Origin: Mycolicibacterium doricum
GTDB taxonomy: Bacteria; Actinomycetota; Actinomycetes; Mycobacteriales; Mycobacteriaceae
DNA: 64,000 nucleotides
Reading direction: 5' to 3'
Assembly (NCBI RefSeq): GCF_010728155.1
Contig: NZ_AP022605.1
Location: forward strand, 1,054,001-1,118,000
Both the position numbers and the translations under genes were made by a program. The notes below the pieces were generated by a model. That model saw only the letters and a program-made list of their open reading frames with translations, ran no database searches and was not told the origin of the DNA. Shown here piece by piece: positions 1-9,383 of this stretch. How positions within the stretch are numbered: the first letter of the stretch is position 1; every line of letters begins with the position of its first letter.

Positions 1-1566
1 CAGATTGCCGCGGGGATCCCAGATCTGCTTGAACCGGGAGAAGGCCGCCATGGTGGCCGGGCTGTACATCAGCGGCAGCAGTTCCGAGCGCGCACGGCCG
101 TCGCCGTGCTCACCGGACATGGAACCGCCGAACTGTACGCACAGCTCGGCCGCTCGGCGGATGAACCGCGACATGACCTCCCGGCCCTGTGTGGTTCGCT
201 GATCGAAGTCGATGCGGACGTGCATACAGCCGGCGCCGAAGTGCCCGTACATGACACCGGTGAGCCCGAACTCGGCGAGCAGTGCCTTGATCTCGACCAG
301 GTAGTCGGCGAGTCGATCAGGGGCGACGGCGGAGTCCTCCCACCCGGGCCACGACTCGCCGCCGTCGACCATTCGCGCCGACAGTCCGGCGCCGTCTTCG
401 CGCACCCGCCACAGCGCGGCGCGTTCGGCAGGATCAGCCACGACTCGTGCCTCGACCAGCCGCGCGGCGGACTGCAACTCGGCGACCAGTTCCGCGGCGC
501 GCGCCTGAACCTGCGCGTGATCGTCGCCGTCGATGTCGACGTACAGCCATGCGTCGCCTTGTGGAAGGCCCGTGACCGAATCGGACCCGCGCAGACGGCG
601 CATCGTGTCGACGATCGACGAGTCGATTCCTTCGACGGCGGCAGGGGAGTAGCGCAGGATCAGCGCGTTGTCCCGCGCCGCGTCGACCAGATTCCGGTAG
701 CCCAGGCACAACAACATGGCGGACGGCGCCACCGGTACGAGCGACACCGTGGCACCGACGATCACCGCACACGTGCCCTCACTACCGACCAGCGCGCGCG
801 CCACGTCGAAGCCGTTCTCTGGCAGCAGGTTGGCGAGGTGGTACCCCGAGACCTGGCGGGGGAAGCGGGCCAGCTCGCGCCGGAAATCCAGGAGGTGTTC
901 CTCGGTCAGTGCGCGAAGCTCGGCGGCGATGTGCGCGGCCGCCTCAGCGGCCTGGCCATCGGCTGGGTCGGTGGCGCACAGCCCGTCGCTCGTGGCGGTG
1001 AGGCGGTAACCGGCCGCGGTGACCAGGTCGAGGGCGACGACGTGGTCGGACGTGCGGCCGTAACGCACCGAGTGATTGCCGCACGCATCGTTTCCGAGAG
1101 CGCCGCCGACTGTGACCCTGGACTTGCTCGACGGGTCGGGGGCAAACGTCAGCCGGCCGTCGGTTGCGCCCTGCACGTGCCGCTGCAATTCGGTCAGGAC
1201 GATGCCCGGCTGCACCTTTGCGGTGCGTTGGATTTCGTCGACGGACGCCACCGCGTTCATGTGGCGGGAGAACTCGAGGATCAGACCGCGGCCGATCGCG
1301 TTACCGGCCAGGGACGTGCCGCCACCGCGACTGGTCACCGGAACACCGTGTTCGGCGCACACCCGCACCGCGTGAACCACCTCGTCGGCCGAACGCGGGA
1401 AGATCACGCCGAGCGGTTGGAGGCGGTAGTTCGACGCGTCGAACGAGTATTCCGCTCTCCGCCGGGTCGAGGTGTCGACGTCGATGCCCACAGCGCTCAG
1501 ATCGGCCAGGACGCCAGGGGCCGTGGCGATGTCTGTCGTTGGTTCGGGGGCGCCGCGGTCGTTCAT
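1..1566 (-). CDS. FAD-linked oxidase, GlcD/D-lactate dehydrogenase-like (3' end outside window)
   Basis: Only the N-terminal 522 codons are visible; the gene runs off the left edge. The ATG at 1566 follows a GGAGGTGG ribosome site. The FAD-binding loop PVTSRGGGTSLAG lies at residues 76-88 and VGGALGNDACGN at about 153-164. GHFGAGCMHVRIDF and SGEHGDG follow late in the visible part; these are typical of the VAO-fold family of glycolate oxidase GlcD, D-lactate and D-2-hydroxyglutarate dehydrogenases. Such enzymes oxidise a 2-hydroxy acid and pass electrons to a quinone or to an Fe-S partner. At more than 522 residues it is longer than a stand-alone GlcD, so by inference it may be the fused FAD plus Fe-S (GlpC-like) type. 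The substrate cannot be read from sequence. Confidence 0.88.
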   Translation of the reverse strand, partial: MNDRGAPEPTTDIATAPGVLADLSAVGIDVDTSTRRRAEYSFDASNYRLQPLGVIFPRSADEVVHAVRVCAEHGVPVTSRGGGTSLAGNAIGRGLILEFSRHMNAVASVDEIQRTAKVQPGIVLTELQRHVQGATDGRLTFAPDPSSKSRVTVGGALGNDACGNHSVRYGRTSDHVVALDLVTAAGYRLTATSDGLCATDPADGQAAEAAAHIAAELRALTEEHLLDFRRELARFPRQVSGYHLANLLPENGFDVARALVGSEGTCAVIVGATVSLVPVAPSAMLLCLGYRNLVDAARDNALILRYSPAAVEGIDSSIVDTMRRLRGSDSVTGLPQGDAWLYVDIDGDDHAQVQARAAELVAELQSAARLVEARVVADPAERAALWRVREDGAGLSARMVDGGESWPGWEDSAVAPDRLADYLVEIKALLAEFGLTGVMYGHFGAGCMHVRIDFDQRTTQGREVMSRFIRRAAELCVQFGGSMSGEHGDGRARSELLPLMYSPATMAAFSRFKQIWDPRGNL

Positions 1567-1826
1567 GACGGCCTCCACCACCTCCGCATCTCACCCGGCC
1601 GACCCCAGCACGGACTCGGCGACAGCCACGACACTCCAAGTCTGCCCGGCGGTCGGTCCTGCTTCGACCTCGGCCCATCAAGGGCGGCGTCGAGCATGAA
1701 CGGACGCCGGTGTTTGCCCCGGTCAGCGGGGCTGCGGGCGGCTTTTCCCGGGCCAATGCTGTTTGCCCGATGCAGCGCAGGGGTAGAGACCCGTCAGACG
1801 CACACAACATCCTGGAGCTGAGAGGT

Positions 1827-2291
1827 ATGAGTGGAAAACACCGGTCACCCGAACCGATGACCTATGGCCGGACGACGCAGTGGCCCGTCGTCGTGGGCGG
1901 CTCCCTGTCGTTCGCCGTGGCGTCGGCCGGCGTTCTCGCCGGTGCGATCGTGCACTTCTCCTCGCCCGAACCCGCCGCCGCGCCCGCCGCGCCGCAGGCC
2001 GCGGGCAGCGCGCCGGTCACCCAGAACGGCACCGTGGTTGCGGTGACCGCTGACTCGGTCACCACACGCAGCGACGACGGGCTCATCCATACCTACCGGA
2101 TCACCCCAGACACCCACGCCGTGACGGCGGACCGCCGGCAGCCGGCCGGCCCGGTCGCATCGTTCGCGGTCGACGACCGCGTATCGGTCTTCGCGACCGT
2201 CCAGGCCGGCCAGCCGGTGGCGACTGCCGTCGCCGACCAGGCCGCCGTCGGCCCTGACGGCCCTCCGATGGACTACATCGCCGCGCCGTGA
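1827..2291 (+). CDS. small secreted or membrane-anchored protein of unknown function
   Basis: This is a 154-residue protein starting at ATG 1827 (MSGKHRSPEP), with GAGCTGAGAGG just upstream. A longer reading frame to 1710 exists, but that part looks like non-coding codon use. Residues about 18-42 form one hydrophobic segment (VVVGGSLSFAVASAGVLAGA), a signal anchor. An Ala/Pro-rich linker follows, then a small globular domain of about 90 residues (NGTVVAVTADSVTTRSDDG onward) that reads like a beta-rich domain. The last residues are polar. It ends 4 bases before the convergent fadB4 gene. I do not recognise a family and assign no function. Confidence 0.65.
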   Translation: MSGKHRSPEPMTYGRTTQWPVVVGGSLSFAVASAGVLAGAIVHFSSPEPAAAPAAPQAAGSAPVTQNGTVVAVTADSVTTRSDDGLIHTYRITPDTHAVTADRRQPAGPVASFAVDDRVSVFATVQAGQPVATAVADQAAVGPDGPPMDYIAAP

Positions 2292-2295
2292 GCGC

Positions 2296-3267
2296 TCACC
2301 GCAGCGCGATGACGACCTTGCCTCTGGCGGTCCGATTCTCCAGTGCGGCAATGGCTTCGGCTGCACGGTCGAGCGGGTAGACGTCAGGCCGCGGCGCGGA
2401 CACCGCACCGGCGGCAAACAACGGCTCGAGTTCGGCCCACTGCTCGCGCACGTAGCCGGGATGCGCGAAAGTCCACCCACCCCAACCGACTCCGACCACA
2501 TCGACGTTGTTGAGCAGCAGTCGGTTCACCTTCACGGTGGGGATGTCGCCGCCGGTGAAACCGATCACCAGCAGGCGTCCGCCGGGGGCCAGTGAACGCA
2601 GTGAGTCGGTGAACCGGTCGCCGCCGACGGGATCGACCACGACGTCGACACCCCGGCCACCGGTCAGTTCCTTGACCGCGTCTTTGAAACCGTCGGCCAA
2701 CACGACGTCATCGGCGCCGGCCGCCTGCGCCACCGCGACCTTCTCCTCGGTGCTGACCACGGCGATGGTGCGTCCGGCGCCGAAGGCCGGAGCCAAACGC
2801 AATGCCGAGGTGCCGATCCCGCCCGCAGCGCCGTGGACGAGGACGGTTTCGCCCTGGGCCAACCGACCGCGGGTGCGCAGTGCGCAGTGCACGGTCAGAT
2901 CGTTGAACAACAGGCCCGCCCCGGCTTCGAAGGACACCGCCTCGGGCAGCCGGAACACCTGATCGGGTGCCAACGCAACGACTTGCGCCATACCGCCGGA
3001 CAGCATCGTCAGACCCGCCACTCGGTCACCGGGCGACAGCCCCGAACCGGCAGGTGCGTTGCGCACCACGCCGGCGATCTCAGCACCCGGCGTGAACGGT
3101 AGGTCCGGCTTGTACTGATAGAGCCCACGGGTGAGCAGGGCGTCGGGGAACGCGACCCCCGCGGCGTACACATCGATCAGCACCTGATCGGTGCCGTCGG
3201 GCTCGTCGACATCGACGACCCGTACCGAACCGGGACCGTCCAACTGGGCAATCTGAACCGCGCGCAT
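2296..3267 (-). CDS. fadB4: FadB4-type quinone oxidoreductase (zinc-independent MDR)
   Basis: This 323-residue medium-chain dehydrogenase/reductase starts at MRAVQIAQ (3267), behind GGAAGGAAGG; an upstream in-frame ATG at 3297 lacks that site. Features seen are AGVAFPDALLTRGLYQY, the Rossmann loop VLVHGAAGGIGTSALRL and the family pattern DVVVDPVGGDRFTDSLRSLA. There is no structural zinc-cysteine lobe, so it is the NADPH:quinone reductase branch. It closely resembles remembered M. tuberculosis FadB4, of the same length and also near nuo and fadE23/24. The name suggests beta-oxidation, but the fold predicts NADPH-dependent reduction of quinones or enones. Confidence 0.88.
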   Translation of the reverse strand: MRAVQIAQLDGPGSVRVVDVDEPDGTDQVLIDVYAAGVAFPDALLTRGLYQYKPDLPFTPGAEIAGVVRNAPAGSGLSPGDRVAGLTMLSGGMAQVVALAPDQVFRLPEAVSFEAGAGLLFNDLTVHCALRTRGRLAQGETVLVHGAAGGIGTSALRLAPAFGAGRTIAVVSTEEKVAVAQAAGADDVVLADGFKDAVKELTGGRGVDVVVDPVGGDRFTDSLRSLAPGGRLLVIGFTGGDIPTVKVNRLLLNNVDVVGVGWGGWTFAHPGYVREQWAELEPLFAAGAVSAPRPDVYPLDRAAEAIAALENRTARGKVVIALR

Positions 3268-3482
3268 GGTCGCCTTCCTTCCGTGGACGGGAACCATTTA
3301 ACATCCCGGGGTGATCGACACCCGTGCCGCGTGCTGCCCGTTGATCACGACCTTCCCGTACGAGGAGCTCGATGCGGCCTGTTCGGCCGCGAAATCGAGC
3401 TGGCTCGTCAAGCCGGTACTGGTTACCGGCAGCTAAGCTGAGGGCACCGGGCAACGCCGCCGGATCGCGATGGGAGGACCCC

Positions 3483-4439
3483 GTGAGTAGGGCAAGATCA
3501 ACGACCCAATTCGCTGCCGCGCAGGCACTGCCGCCGAGCCGGGTGGTCCAGGTGCGTTCAGTCGACGGGGTGCGGCTACACACCGAGGTCTTCGGGCCAG
3601 AAGACGCTCCACCAATCGTGCTTTCACACGGCATCACGTGCGCGATCCGGGTGTGGGCCTATCAGATCGCCGACCTCGCGCGCGATCACCGGGTCATCGC
3701 CTTCGACCATCGCGGACACGGGCGCAGCGGAGTGCCGCCGCGGCGCGGCAACTACAGCCTCGATTACCTTGCCGCCGACCTCGACGCGGTGCTCGACGCG
3801 ACCGTCGCGCCCGACGAGCGGGCGGTGGTGGCGGGTCATTCGATGGGCGGTATCGCCATCACCAGTTGGGCCGAGCGTTTCCCCGAGCGGGTGGCGCGGC
3901 GCGCGGCAGGCGTCGCGCTGATCAACACGACTACCGGAGACCTGGTTCGCGACGTCCAGTTCCTCCCCGTGCCGCAGCGGCTGTCGGCGCAGCGGGTGCG
4001 GGCCGCAGAAACCATCGTGAAGGCCTTCGGCGCGGCGCCCCTGCTGGCCGCGGCTCAGCGGCCGAGTCGCCGCTTGGTCTCCCAGCTGGCCGTCGGTCGT
4101 GCCGCTGACCCCGCGGTCGCCGCGTTCGTGTTCGAGCTGTTCGCCGGTACCCCGGCTGCAGGCCGCGGCGGCTGGGCGCGGGTCCTGGTGGAGTCGCTGG
4201 GGCCGCGCCACATCGGCCTGGAGAACCTCAACGTGCCGACGCTCGTCATCGGCAGCGACAAGGACCGCCTGCTGCCGATCACGTCGGCAAAACGGATCGC
4301 CCAGACCGTGCCCAACCTTGCGGCCTTCCTCGAGCTGACCGGCGGGCACTGCGCCATCCTCGAACACCCCGACGAAGTCAACGGAGCGCTGCGAAACCTG
4401 GTGGAGTCGGTGGCCACACCGCGCCGCGCGACGTCGTGA
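3483..4439 (+). CDS. alpha/beta hydrolase
   Basis: This 318-residue hydrolase starts at GTG 3483, 8 bases after GGAGGA. Upstream in-frame codons to 3372 read as spacer DNA. The fold markers are clear: oxyanion-hole region VLSHGITCA near residue 45, nucleophile elbow AGHSMGG with the catalytic serine near residue 120, acid in GSDKDRLLP near 260, and catalytic His in GGHCAILEHP near 287. It would be a cytoplasmic serine esterase, lipase or C-C hydrolase; the substrate is unknown. It faces fadB4 head to head with about 215 bp between the start codons, so divergent promoters are likely there. Confidence 0.85.
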   Translation: MSRARSTTQFAAAQALPPSRVVQVRSVDGVRLHTEVFGPEDAPPIVLSHGITCAIRVWAYQIADLARDHRVIAFDHRGHGRSGVPPRRGNYSLDYLAADLDAVLDATVAPDERAVVAGHSMGGIAITSWAERFPERVARRAAGVALINTTTGDLVRDVQFLPVPQRLSAQRVRAAETIVKAFGAAPLLAAAQRPSRRLVSQLAVGRAADPAVAAFVFELFAGTPAAGRGGWARVLVESLGPRHIGLENLNVPTLVIGSDKDRLLPITSAKRIAQTVPNLAAFLELTGGHCAILEHPDEVNGALRNLVESVATPRRATS

Positions 4440-4463
4440 CAGCCTCGTCTTAACGCGCTGGTC

Positions 4464-5113
4464 CTAACGCGACAACCGGTCGTGCACCTCGGCAGCCGCC
4501 CGCTGGCCCGAGCGCACCGCACCGTCGAGGAAGCCGGTCCACTGGTCCGCGGTAGGGCCGCCTGGAGCGAACGCTTCAGCCGCCTGCCTTGACGTCGCGC
4601 ACGGCATGCAGCATCGACACCGCGCCGGGTTCAGACCCCCACGTCACCCGCGACATGACCGCCATCAGGTCTCGGGTCGAGGCGGTGGGCGCTCGGCGCG
4701 GTCCACGGCGCCGCGACCGGGATCTGCTTACACAACCGCTCGAACCGCCACTGGATGCGGGAGACGTCGAGCAGCTCGAGGATCGACAACCGCGGGACGG
4801 TGCTGCGATACGACCGCACCGACCGCGCCAGCGGATGAGGTTTTTGCCACGGTTGTACGTGCGGACGGTGTGGCAACCCAGCTCTGCCGCCTGCGCGGTG
4901 ACCGCGTCCTGGGGTTTGGACCGATGAACGTGGCCCCCAGATCGACGGGGACGCCGGCGACCGTCGTGGTGTAGGCCCGGCCGCCGACCCGGTCGCGTCC
5001 CTCGAACACCACGACGCCGTGTCCGCGGCGGCTGAGTTCACGGGCCGCCGTGAGCCCGGCGAATCCGGCCCCGACCACGACGACATCGGCGTCGACCGGT
5101 ACGCTCGTGTGAC
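4464..5113 (-). pseudogene. decayed flavin monoamine oxidase
   Basis: Pieces of a flavin-containing amine oxidase appear in order on the minus strand but in different frames. The dinucleotide site [17 protein letters not shown] and ERRGGRAYT-like [16 protein letters not shown] start near 5090. [10 protein letters not shown] is followed, one base out of frame at about 4918, by [12 protein letters not shown]. Another frame gives [19 protein letters not shown] and [13 protein letters not shown] near 4700-4800. A large part is then missing before [20 protein letters not shown] and the family C-terminus [19 protein letters not shown], which stops at 4464. An intact enzyme would be about 450 residues; about 210 codons remain, with at least three disruptions and no usable start. 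Confidence 0.8.
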
Positions 5114-5242
5114 AAGGCTCTCATGTTGTGCAGGTGTGACGGCGCTCTTCGGCCCGACGTGGATTCGTCGGCCGGAACGGCGACGGGTGCATAGGTGAGC
5201 CCTATGGTGCGGGTCGTACGTAAGCGGACCAATGGAGGTTAC

Positions 5243-6727
5243 ATGAGCAGCGTCGATGCTGGTCACACCGATGTCCTGATCATCGGGGCGGGGATTTCGG
5301 GGATAGGCGCGGCCTACCGCCTGCAGGAGAAGAATCCGGGGCTGACGTACACGGTCCTCGAGCGCCGGGCGCGCATCGGCGGCACCTGGGACCTGTTCCG
5401 CTACCCGGGCATCCGCTCGGACAGCGACATCTTCACGCTGAGCTTCCCGTTCGAGCGGTGGACCAGACCCGAGAACATCGCCGACGGCGCCGACATCCGC
5501 GAGTACCTCACCGCGACCGCCCGCAAGCACGGTATCGACTCCCACATTCGGTTCAACACCCATGTGCTGGCAGCCGACTGGGATTCGGCCACCGACACCT
5601 GGACGGTGCGCACCGAGCAGGACGGCCAGGCGCGGACCTACCGCAGCCGGTTCCTGTTCTTCGGCACCGGCTACTACAACTACGACGAGCCCTATCGACC
5701 CGAGTTCCCCGGGATCGAAAAGTTCACCGGCGAGGTGGTGCACCCACAGCACTGGCCGGAAACCCTGGACTTCGCGGGGAAGAAGGTCGTGGTGATAGGC
5801 AGCGGTGCCACCGCGGTGAGCATGGTTCCGGCGTTGGCGCGTGAGGCCGGCCGCGTCACGATGTTGCAGCGCTCGCCGACCTATGTGCTTTCCTCGCCGC
5901 GGATCAACCCGGTGGTGCAGGCCATCCGAAAGGTTTTCCCGGCCCGGCTGGCCTTTCACCTCGTGCGGTTCTACAACCTGGCGTTCGTGGTCTCCACGTA
6001 CGCGCTGTCGCGAAAGACCCCCGGCCTGGTGCGGCGGTTCATCCGCCACCAGGCGGCCAAGACGCTGCCGGCGGGCTATCCGGTCGACGTGCACTTCAAC
6101 CCGCACTACGACCCGTGGGACCAGCGGATGTGCCTGAGCCTCGACGACGACCTGTACTCGGCGATCGCGGAGGGGCGGGCCGAAGTCGTCACCGACCACA
6201 TCGACACGTTCGATGAGAACGGCGTCGTGCTGCGGTCCGGTGAGCACATCGATGCCGACGTGATCGTCACCGCCACGGGACTGCAATTGCAGGCCCTCGG
6301 TGGGGTGGCGCTGAGCATCGACGGTGCGGAGGTCAAACCGCAGGACCGGTTCGTGTTCAAGGAGCACATGCTCGAAGACGTGCCCAACCTGGCGTGGTGT
6401 GTGGGGTACATCAACGCGTCGTGGACGTTGCGTGCCGACCTGACCGCGCGAGCCTTCGCCCGACTGGTCGCGTTCATGGACGACCACGGCTACACCCACG
6501 CCTACCCGCACCTGGGAGACAAGCCGATGGCCGAGAAGCCGGCGTGGAACATCAACGCCGGCTACGTCCAGCGAGCGCCGCACGCACTGCCGAAATCCGG
6601 CACCCAGCGGCCGTGGAATGTGCGGCACAACTACGTCCTCGACGCCATCGACCACCGTTTCGACCGGATCGAGGAATCGATGGTGTTCGGCCGCGTCCCA
6701 GCCTCACAACGGGTGATTTCGGCGTAG
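5243..6727 (+). CDS. flavin-containing Baeyer-Villiger-type monooxygenase
   Basis: This 494-residue enzyme starts at ATG 5243, preceded by GGAGG. Markers are the FAD site IIGAGISGIGAAYRL at residues about 12-26, GGTWDLFRYPGIRSDSD, the class B fingerprint FTGEVVHPQHW (FxGxxxHxxxW), and the NADPH site VIGSGATAVSM. These define NADPH- and O2-dependent monooxygenases that convert ketones to esters or oxidise sulfur. EthA, which activates ethionamide, belongs to this family. It resembles the second enzyme in this window (39773-41248). It stands alone on the plus strand and is followed by a strong hairpin. The physiological substrate is unknown. Confidence 0.88.
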   Translation: MSSVDAGHTDVLIIGAGISGIGAAYRLQEKNPGLTYTVLERRARIGGTWDLFRYPGIRSDSDIFTLSFPFERWTRPENIADGADIREYLTATARKHGIDSHIRFNTHVLAADWDSATDTWTVRTEQDGQARTYRSRFLFFGTGYYNYDEPYRPEFPGIEKFTGEVVHPQHWPETLDFAGKKVVVIGSGATAVSMVPALAREAGRVTMLQRSPTYVLSSPRINPVVQAIRKVFPARLAFHLVRFYNLAFVVSTYALSRKTPGLVRRFIRHQAAKTLPAGYPVDVHFNPHYDPWDQRMCLSLDDDLYSAIAEGRAEVVTDHIDTFDENGVVLRSGEHIDADVIVTATGLQLQALGGVALSIDGAEVKPQDRFVFKEHMLEDVPNLAWCVGYINASWTLRADLTARAFARLVAFMDDHGYTHAYPHLGDKPMAEKPAWNINAGYVQRAPHALPKSGTQRPWNVRHNYVLDAIDHRFDRIEESMVFGRVPASQRVISA

Positions 6728-6754
6728 TTGGTCGCGCTGAGCGCGACCAACTAC
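6724..6754 (+). terminator. hairpin terminator after the monooxygenase
   Basis: A perfect 13 bp inverted repeat (GTAGTTGGTCGCG / CGCGACCAACTAC, loop CTGAG) starts inside the stop codon of the monooxygenase. There is no U-tract, which is usual for mycobacterial intrinsic terminators. The next 190 bp to 6943 hold no gene I can support. Confidence 0.6.
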
Positions 6755-6943
6755 ACCTCGATCACAGGCTAAAGGCCGGCGCTCGAACAGCCGCAGCCCT
6801 CGAACGTGCGGCCCGGCCACCGAATATGCCGCCCGGCTGGTTCGGCGCCAAGCATCTACTTGAGGTCCGACGAATGTGCGGCCTCATCCGCCCCGGCCGG
6901 CGGGTTGCGGATGACACCGCACACAATCGAGACGCGCGTGCGG

Positions 6944-7717
6944 TCAGTCGGCCGCGATCTGAGAGCGGTTGCGCGCGGACACGTCGTCGAATCGTGTGCT
7001 GAGTTCGGAGAAGTCGCGGGCCTGCGCACCCACGATGTCCTGTTCGGCCGCGAGGGCGGCGGAGATGACGGGGTCGGTGCCGCGGGTGTAGATCTCCTTG
7101 AGTCCCGTCATGGTGGCTGCGGGTAATTCGGCGATCTGGGCGGCCAATTCGATCGCGCGGTCGAGTAGCTTGTCGTGGGCTACCACCTCGGTCACCAGGC
7201 CGATCTGCGCGGCCCGCTCGGCGTCGACCACCTCGCCGGTCATCGACAGCCGCCGCGCCATCGCGGCGCCGACCACCTGCGGCAGCCGCGCGGTCATCCC
7301 GCCGGCGGGCAGTATGCCGACGCCGGCGTGGGTGTCGGCGAACACGGCGCGCTGCGAGGCGATCAGGAAGTCGCAGCCCAGCGCCATCTCCAACCCGCCG
7401 GTGAACACGGCACCGTTGACCGCCCCGATGACCGGTGTGCGCATCTGCGCGACCCGGGCGATGCAGCTCTGCGACTTGAGCTCGGCGAAGTATTCTGTGC
7501 CGTCGCGGGCGGCCTCCTTGAGGTCCACCCCGGCGCAGAACGCCGGGTCCGCTCCGGTGAGTACCACGGCGTGCACCGACTCGTCGTCGTCCGCCTTGGA
7601 CAGCGCCGTGTACAGCTCCCGGATCAGGTCGCGGCTGAGAGCATTTCGCGCCTCCGGCCGGTTCATGGTGAGCAGGCGGACGTGGTCGATGTCGGCCACC
7701 TGAACGAGGGAGGTCAT
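6944..7717 (-). CDS. enoyl-CoA hydratase/isomerase family protein
   Basis: This 257-residue crotonase-fold protein starts at MTSLVQVAD (7717), with GGAAGG about 7 bases upstream; the alternative ATG at 7726 touches that site. Oxyanion-hole residues are in ALSRDLIREL and FCAGVDLKEA. The second block, NGAVFTGGLEMALGCDFLIAS, is the family signature, and HAGVGILPAGG follows. The Glu pair of true hydratases is not clearly present (GGLEMALGCD holds one), so it may be a hydratase, isomerase or related acyl-CoA enzyme. It lies 91 bp downstream of nuoN on the same strand and may receive read-through. Confidence 0.83.
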   Translation of the reverse strand: MTSLVQVADIDHVRLLTMNRPEARNALSRDLIRELYTALSKADDDESVHAVVLTGADPAFCAGVDLKEAARDGTEYFAELKSQSCIARVAQMRTPVIGAVNGAVFTGGLEMALGCDFLIASQRAVFADTHAGVGILPAGGMTARLPQVVGAAMARRLSMTGEVVDAERAAQIGLVTEVVAHDKLLDRAIELAAQIAELPAATMTGLKEIYTRGTDPVISAALAAEQDIVGAQARDFSELSTRFDDVSARNRSQIAAD

Positions 7718-7808
7718 GTCCGCCATCCTTCCGGTTCGTCGAGATCGACGTTTTGCCCACATCTACTCGCACTTTTCCACCCGTTTGTTCGTTTGGGCGA
7801 ACAGAACG

Positions 7809-9383
7809 CTAGCGCAGGAACAGGTCGGCGCTGTCGGCGAGGTCGAGCAGCGGTTGCGGCAGCGCGCCGAGGGCCAGCGTGACAGCGGCGGTCACGGTGA
7901 TGGCCGCGGTGGTCAGTCCGCTGGGTACGACGATCTGCGGTGCGTCGGCGGGCGGATCGGTGAAGAACATCAACACGATCACCCGCACGTAGAAGTAGGC
8001 GGCGATCGCGCTGGCGACCACACCGACCACCACCAACGGGATCGCCCCGCCCTCGCCCGCCGCCTTGAACACGGCGAACTTACTGACGAAGCCGCTGGTC
8101 AACGGGATCCCGGCGAACGCCAGCAGGAACAGCGAGAACACCACCCCGACAAGGGGACTGCGCCGGCCGATTCCCGCCCACCGGGCCATCGCCGTCACCT
8201 CCTGCCCGTCGGCGTCGCGGACCAAACTGACAATCGCAAACGCCCCGACGGTGGAGAACCCGTAGGCGAAAAGATAGAACAGCACCGACGACAGGCCGGG
8301 CCGGTTCTGGGCGATCACGCCGGTGAGGATGAACCCGGAATGGGCGATCGCCGAGTATGCGAGCATCCGTTTCACGTCGGTCTGGGTCACCGCCGTCACG
8401 GTGCCGACGATCATCGTCAGGATCGCGATCGCCCACAGCACCGGGCGCCAGTCGTCGCGCAGTTCAGGCAGCGCCACGTAGACGATCCGCAGCAGGGCGC
8501 CGAACGCCGCGATCTTGGTGGCGGCCGCCATAAATGCGGTCACCGGGGTCGGCGCCCCCTGGTAGACGTCGGGGATCCAGGAATGGAACGGTGCGGCGCC
8601 GACCTTGAACAACACGCCGACCAGGATCAGGCCGGTACCGGTCAGCGCAAGCGACGTCCTGCCGGCGTCCTCGGCGACCACGGCGGCGATCCTGCGCAGG
8701 TCAAGGGTCCCCGCGTAGCCGTACAGCATCGCGACGCCGTAGAGGAAGAACGCCGAGGAGAATGCACCGAGCAGGAAGTACTTGAGCGCAGCCTCCTGGG
8801 AGAGCAGCCGCCGGCGGCGGGCCAGCCCGCACAGCAGGTACAGCGGCAGGGAGAGCACCTCGAGCGCGACGAACATGGTGAGCAGGTCGTCGGTTGCGGG
8901 GAACAGCAGCATGCCGGCGACGGCGAACATGGTCAGCGGGAACACCTCGGTCTGCACCAGCCCCATGCGGGTGGCGACTCGCTCGGTGACGCTGCCCGGT
9001 ATCGCCGAGGCCTGCGGGGTGAACGCGTCGAGTCCGCTGGCGGCGTCGCGGTCCTCGGCGCCGACCGGGATCTGCCGTTGCGCGATGAGTGCGATGCCGA
9101 GGACGGTGACGAGCAGGATGGTGCCCTGGAGGAACAGCGCCGGCCGGTCGATGACCACCGAACCCATCACGGCGGATCGGCCGACCTCCTCGCTCATCTG
9201 CCAGCTCACCACGACGACGGCGGCCAGCGCGCCCACCGTGGCGCCGAGTGCGAGCGTGAGCTGGGCGGCGTAGCGGCTGCGCACGGGCAGGAACGCCTCG
9301 ATGAGTACGCCGGCGATTGCGGCGCCCAGCACGATCAGCATGGGTGAGATCAGGCCGTATTCGACGGTAGGGGCGGGGATCAC
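7809..9383 (-). CDS. nuoN: NADH-quinone oxidoreductase subunit N
   Basis: This is a 524-residue antiporter-like membrane subunit of complex I, the last gene of the operon. Its ATG at 9383 overlaps the nuoM stop by ATGA. About 14 hydrophobic helices are visible. The proton-channel lysines and glutamate typical of the family lie in MFVALEVLSLPLYLL, FKVGAAPFHSW and DVKRMLAYSAIAHSG. It moves protons across the cytoplasmic membrane, driven by electron transfer in the peripheral arm. Confidence 0.96.
   Translation of the reverse strand: MIPAPTVEYGLISPMLIVLGAAIAGVLIEAFLPVRSRYAAQLTLALGATVGALAAVVVVSWQMSEEVGRSAVMGSVVIDRPALFLQGTILLVTVLGIALIAQRQIPVGAEDRDAASGLDAFTPQASAIPGSVTERVATRMGLVQTEVFPLTMFAVAGMLLFPATDDLLTMFVALEVLSLPLYLLCGLARRRRLLSQEAALKYFLLGAFSSAFFLYGVAMLYGYAGTLDLRRIAAVVAEDAGRTSLALTGTGLILVGVLFKVGAAPFHSWIPDVYQGAPTPVTAFMAAATKIAAFGALLRIVYVALPELRDDWRPVLWAIAILTMIVGTVTAVTQTDVKRMLAYSAIAHSGFILTGVIAQNRPGLSSVLFYLFAYGFSTVGAFAIVSLVRDADGQEVTAMARWAGIGRRSPLVGVVFSLFLLAFAGIPLTSGFVSKFAVFKAAGEGGAIPLVVVGVVASAIAAYFYVRVIVLMFFTDPPADAPQIVVPSGLTTAAITVTAAVTLALGALPQPLLDLADSADLFLR

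Noticed and set aside
106..1821. 571-codon plus-strand open frame opposite the FAD-linked oxidase
   Set aside because: The minus strand carries clear FAD-oxidase motifs throughout; the plus frame has none.
4631..6655. 674-codon minus-strand open frame over the monooxygenase
   Set aside because: It is antisense of the well-supported monooxygenase for most of its length. Only its 3' part holds amine-oxidase pieces, which are reported as a pseudogene.
7786..7803. 6 bp hairpin (TGTTCG / CGAACA) just after nuoN, considered as operon terminator
   Set aside because: The stem is short, with no U-tract, and a crotonase gene continues on the same strand 91 bp on. Support is too weak.
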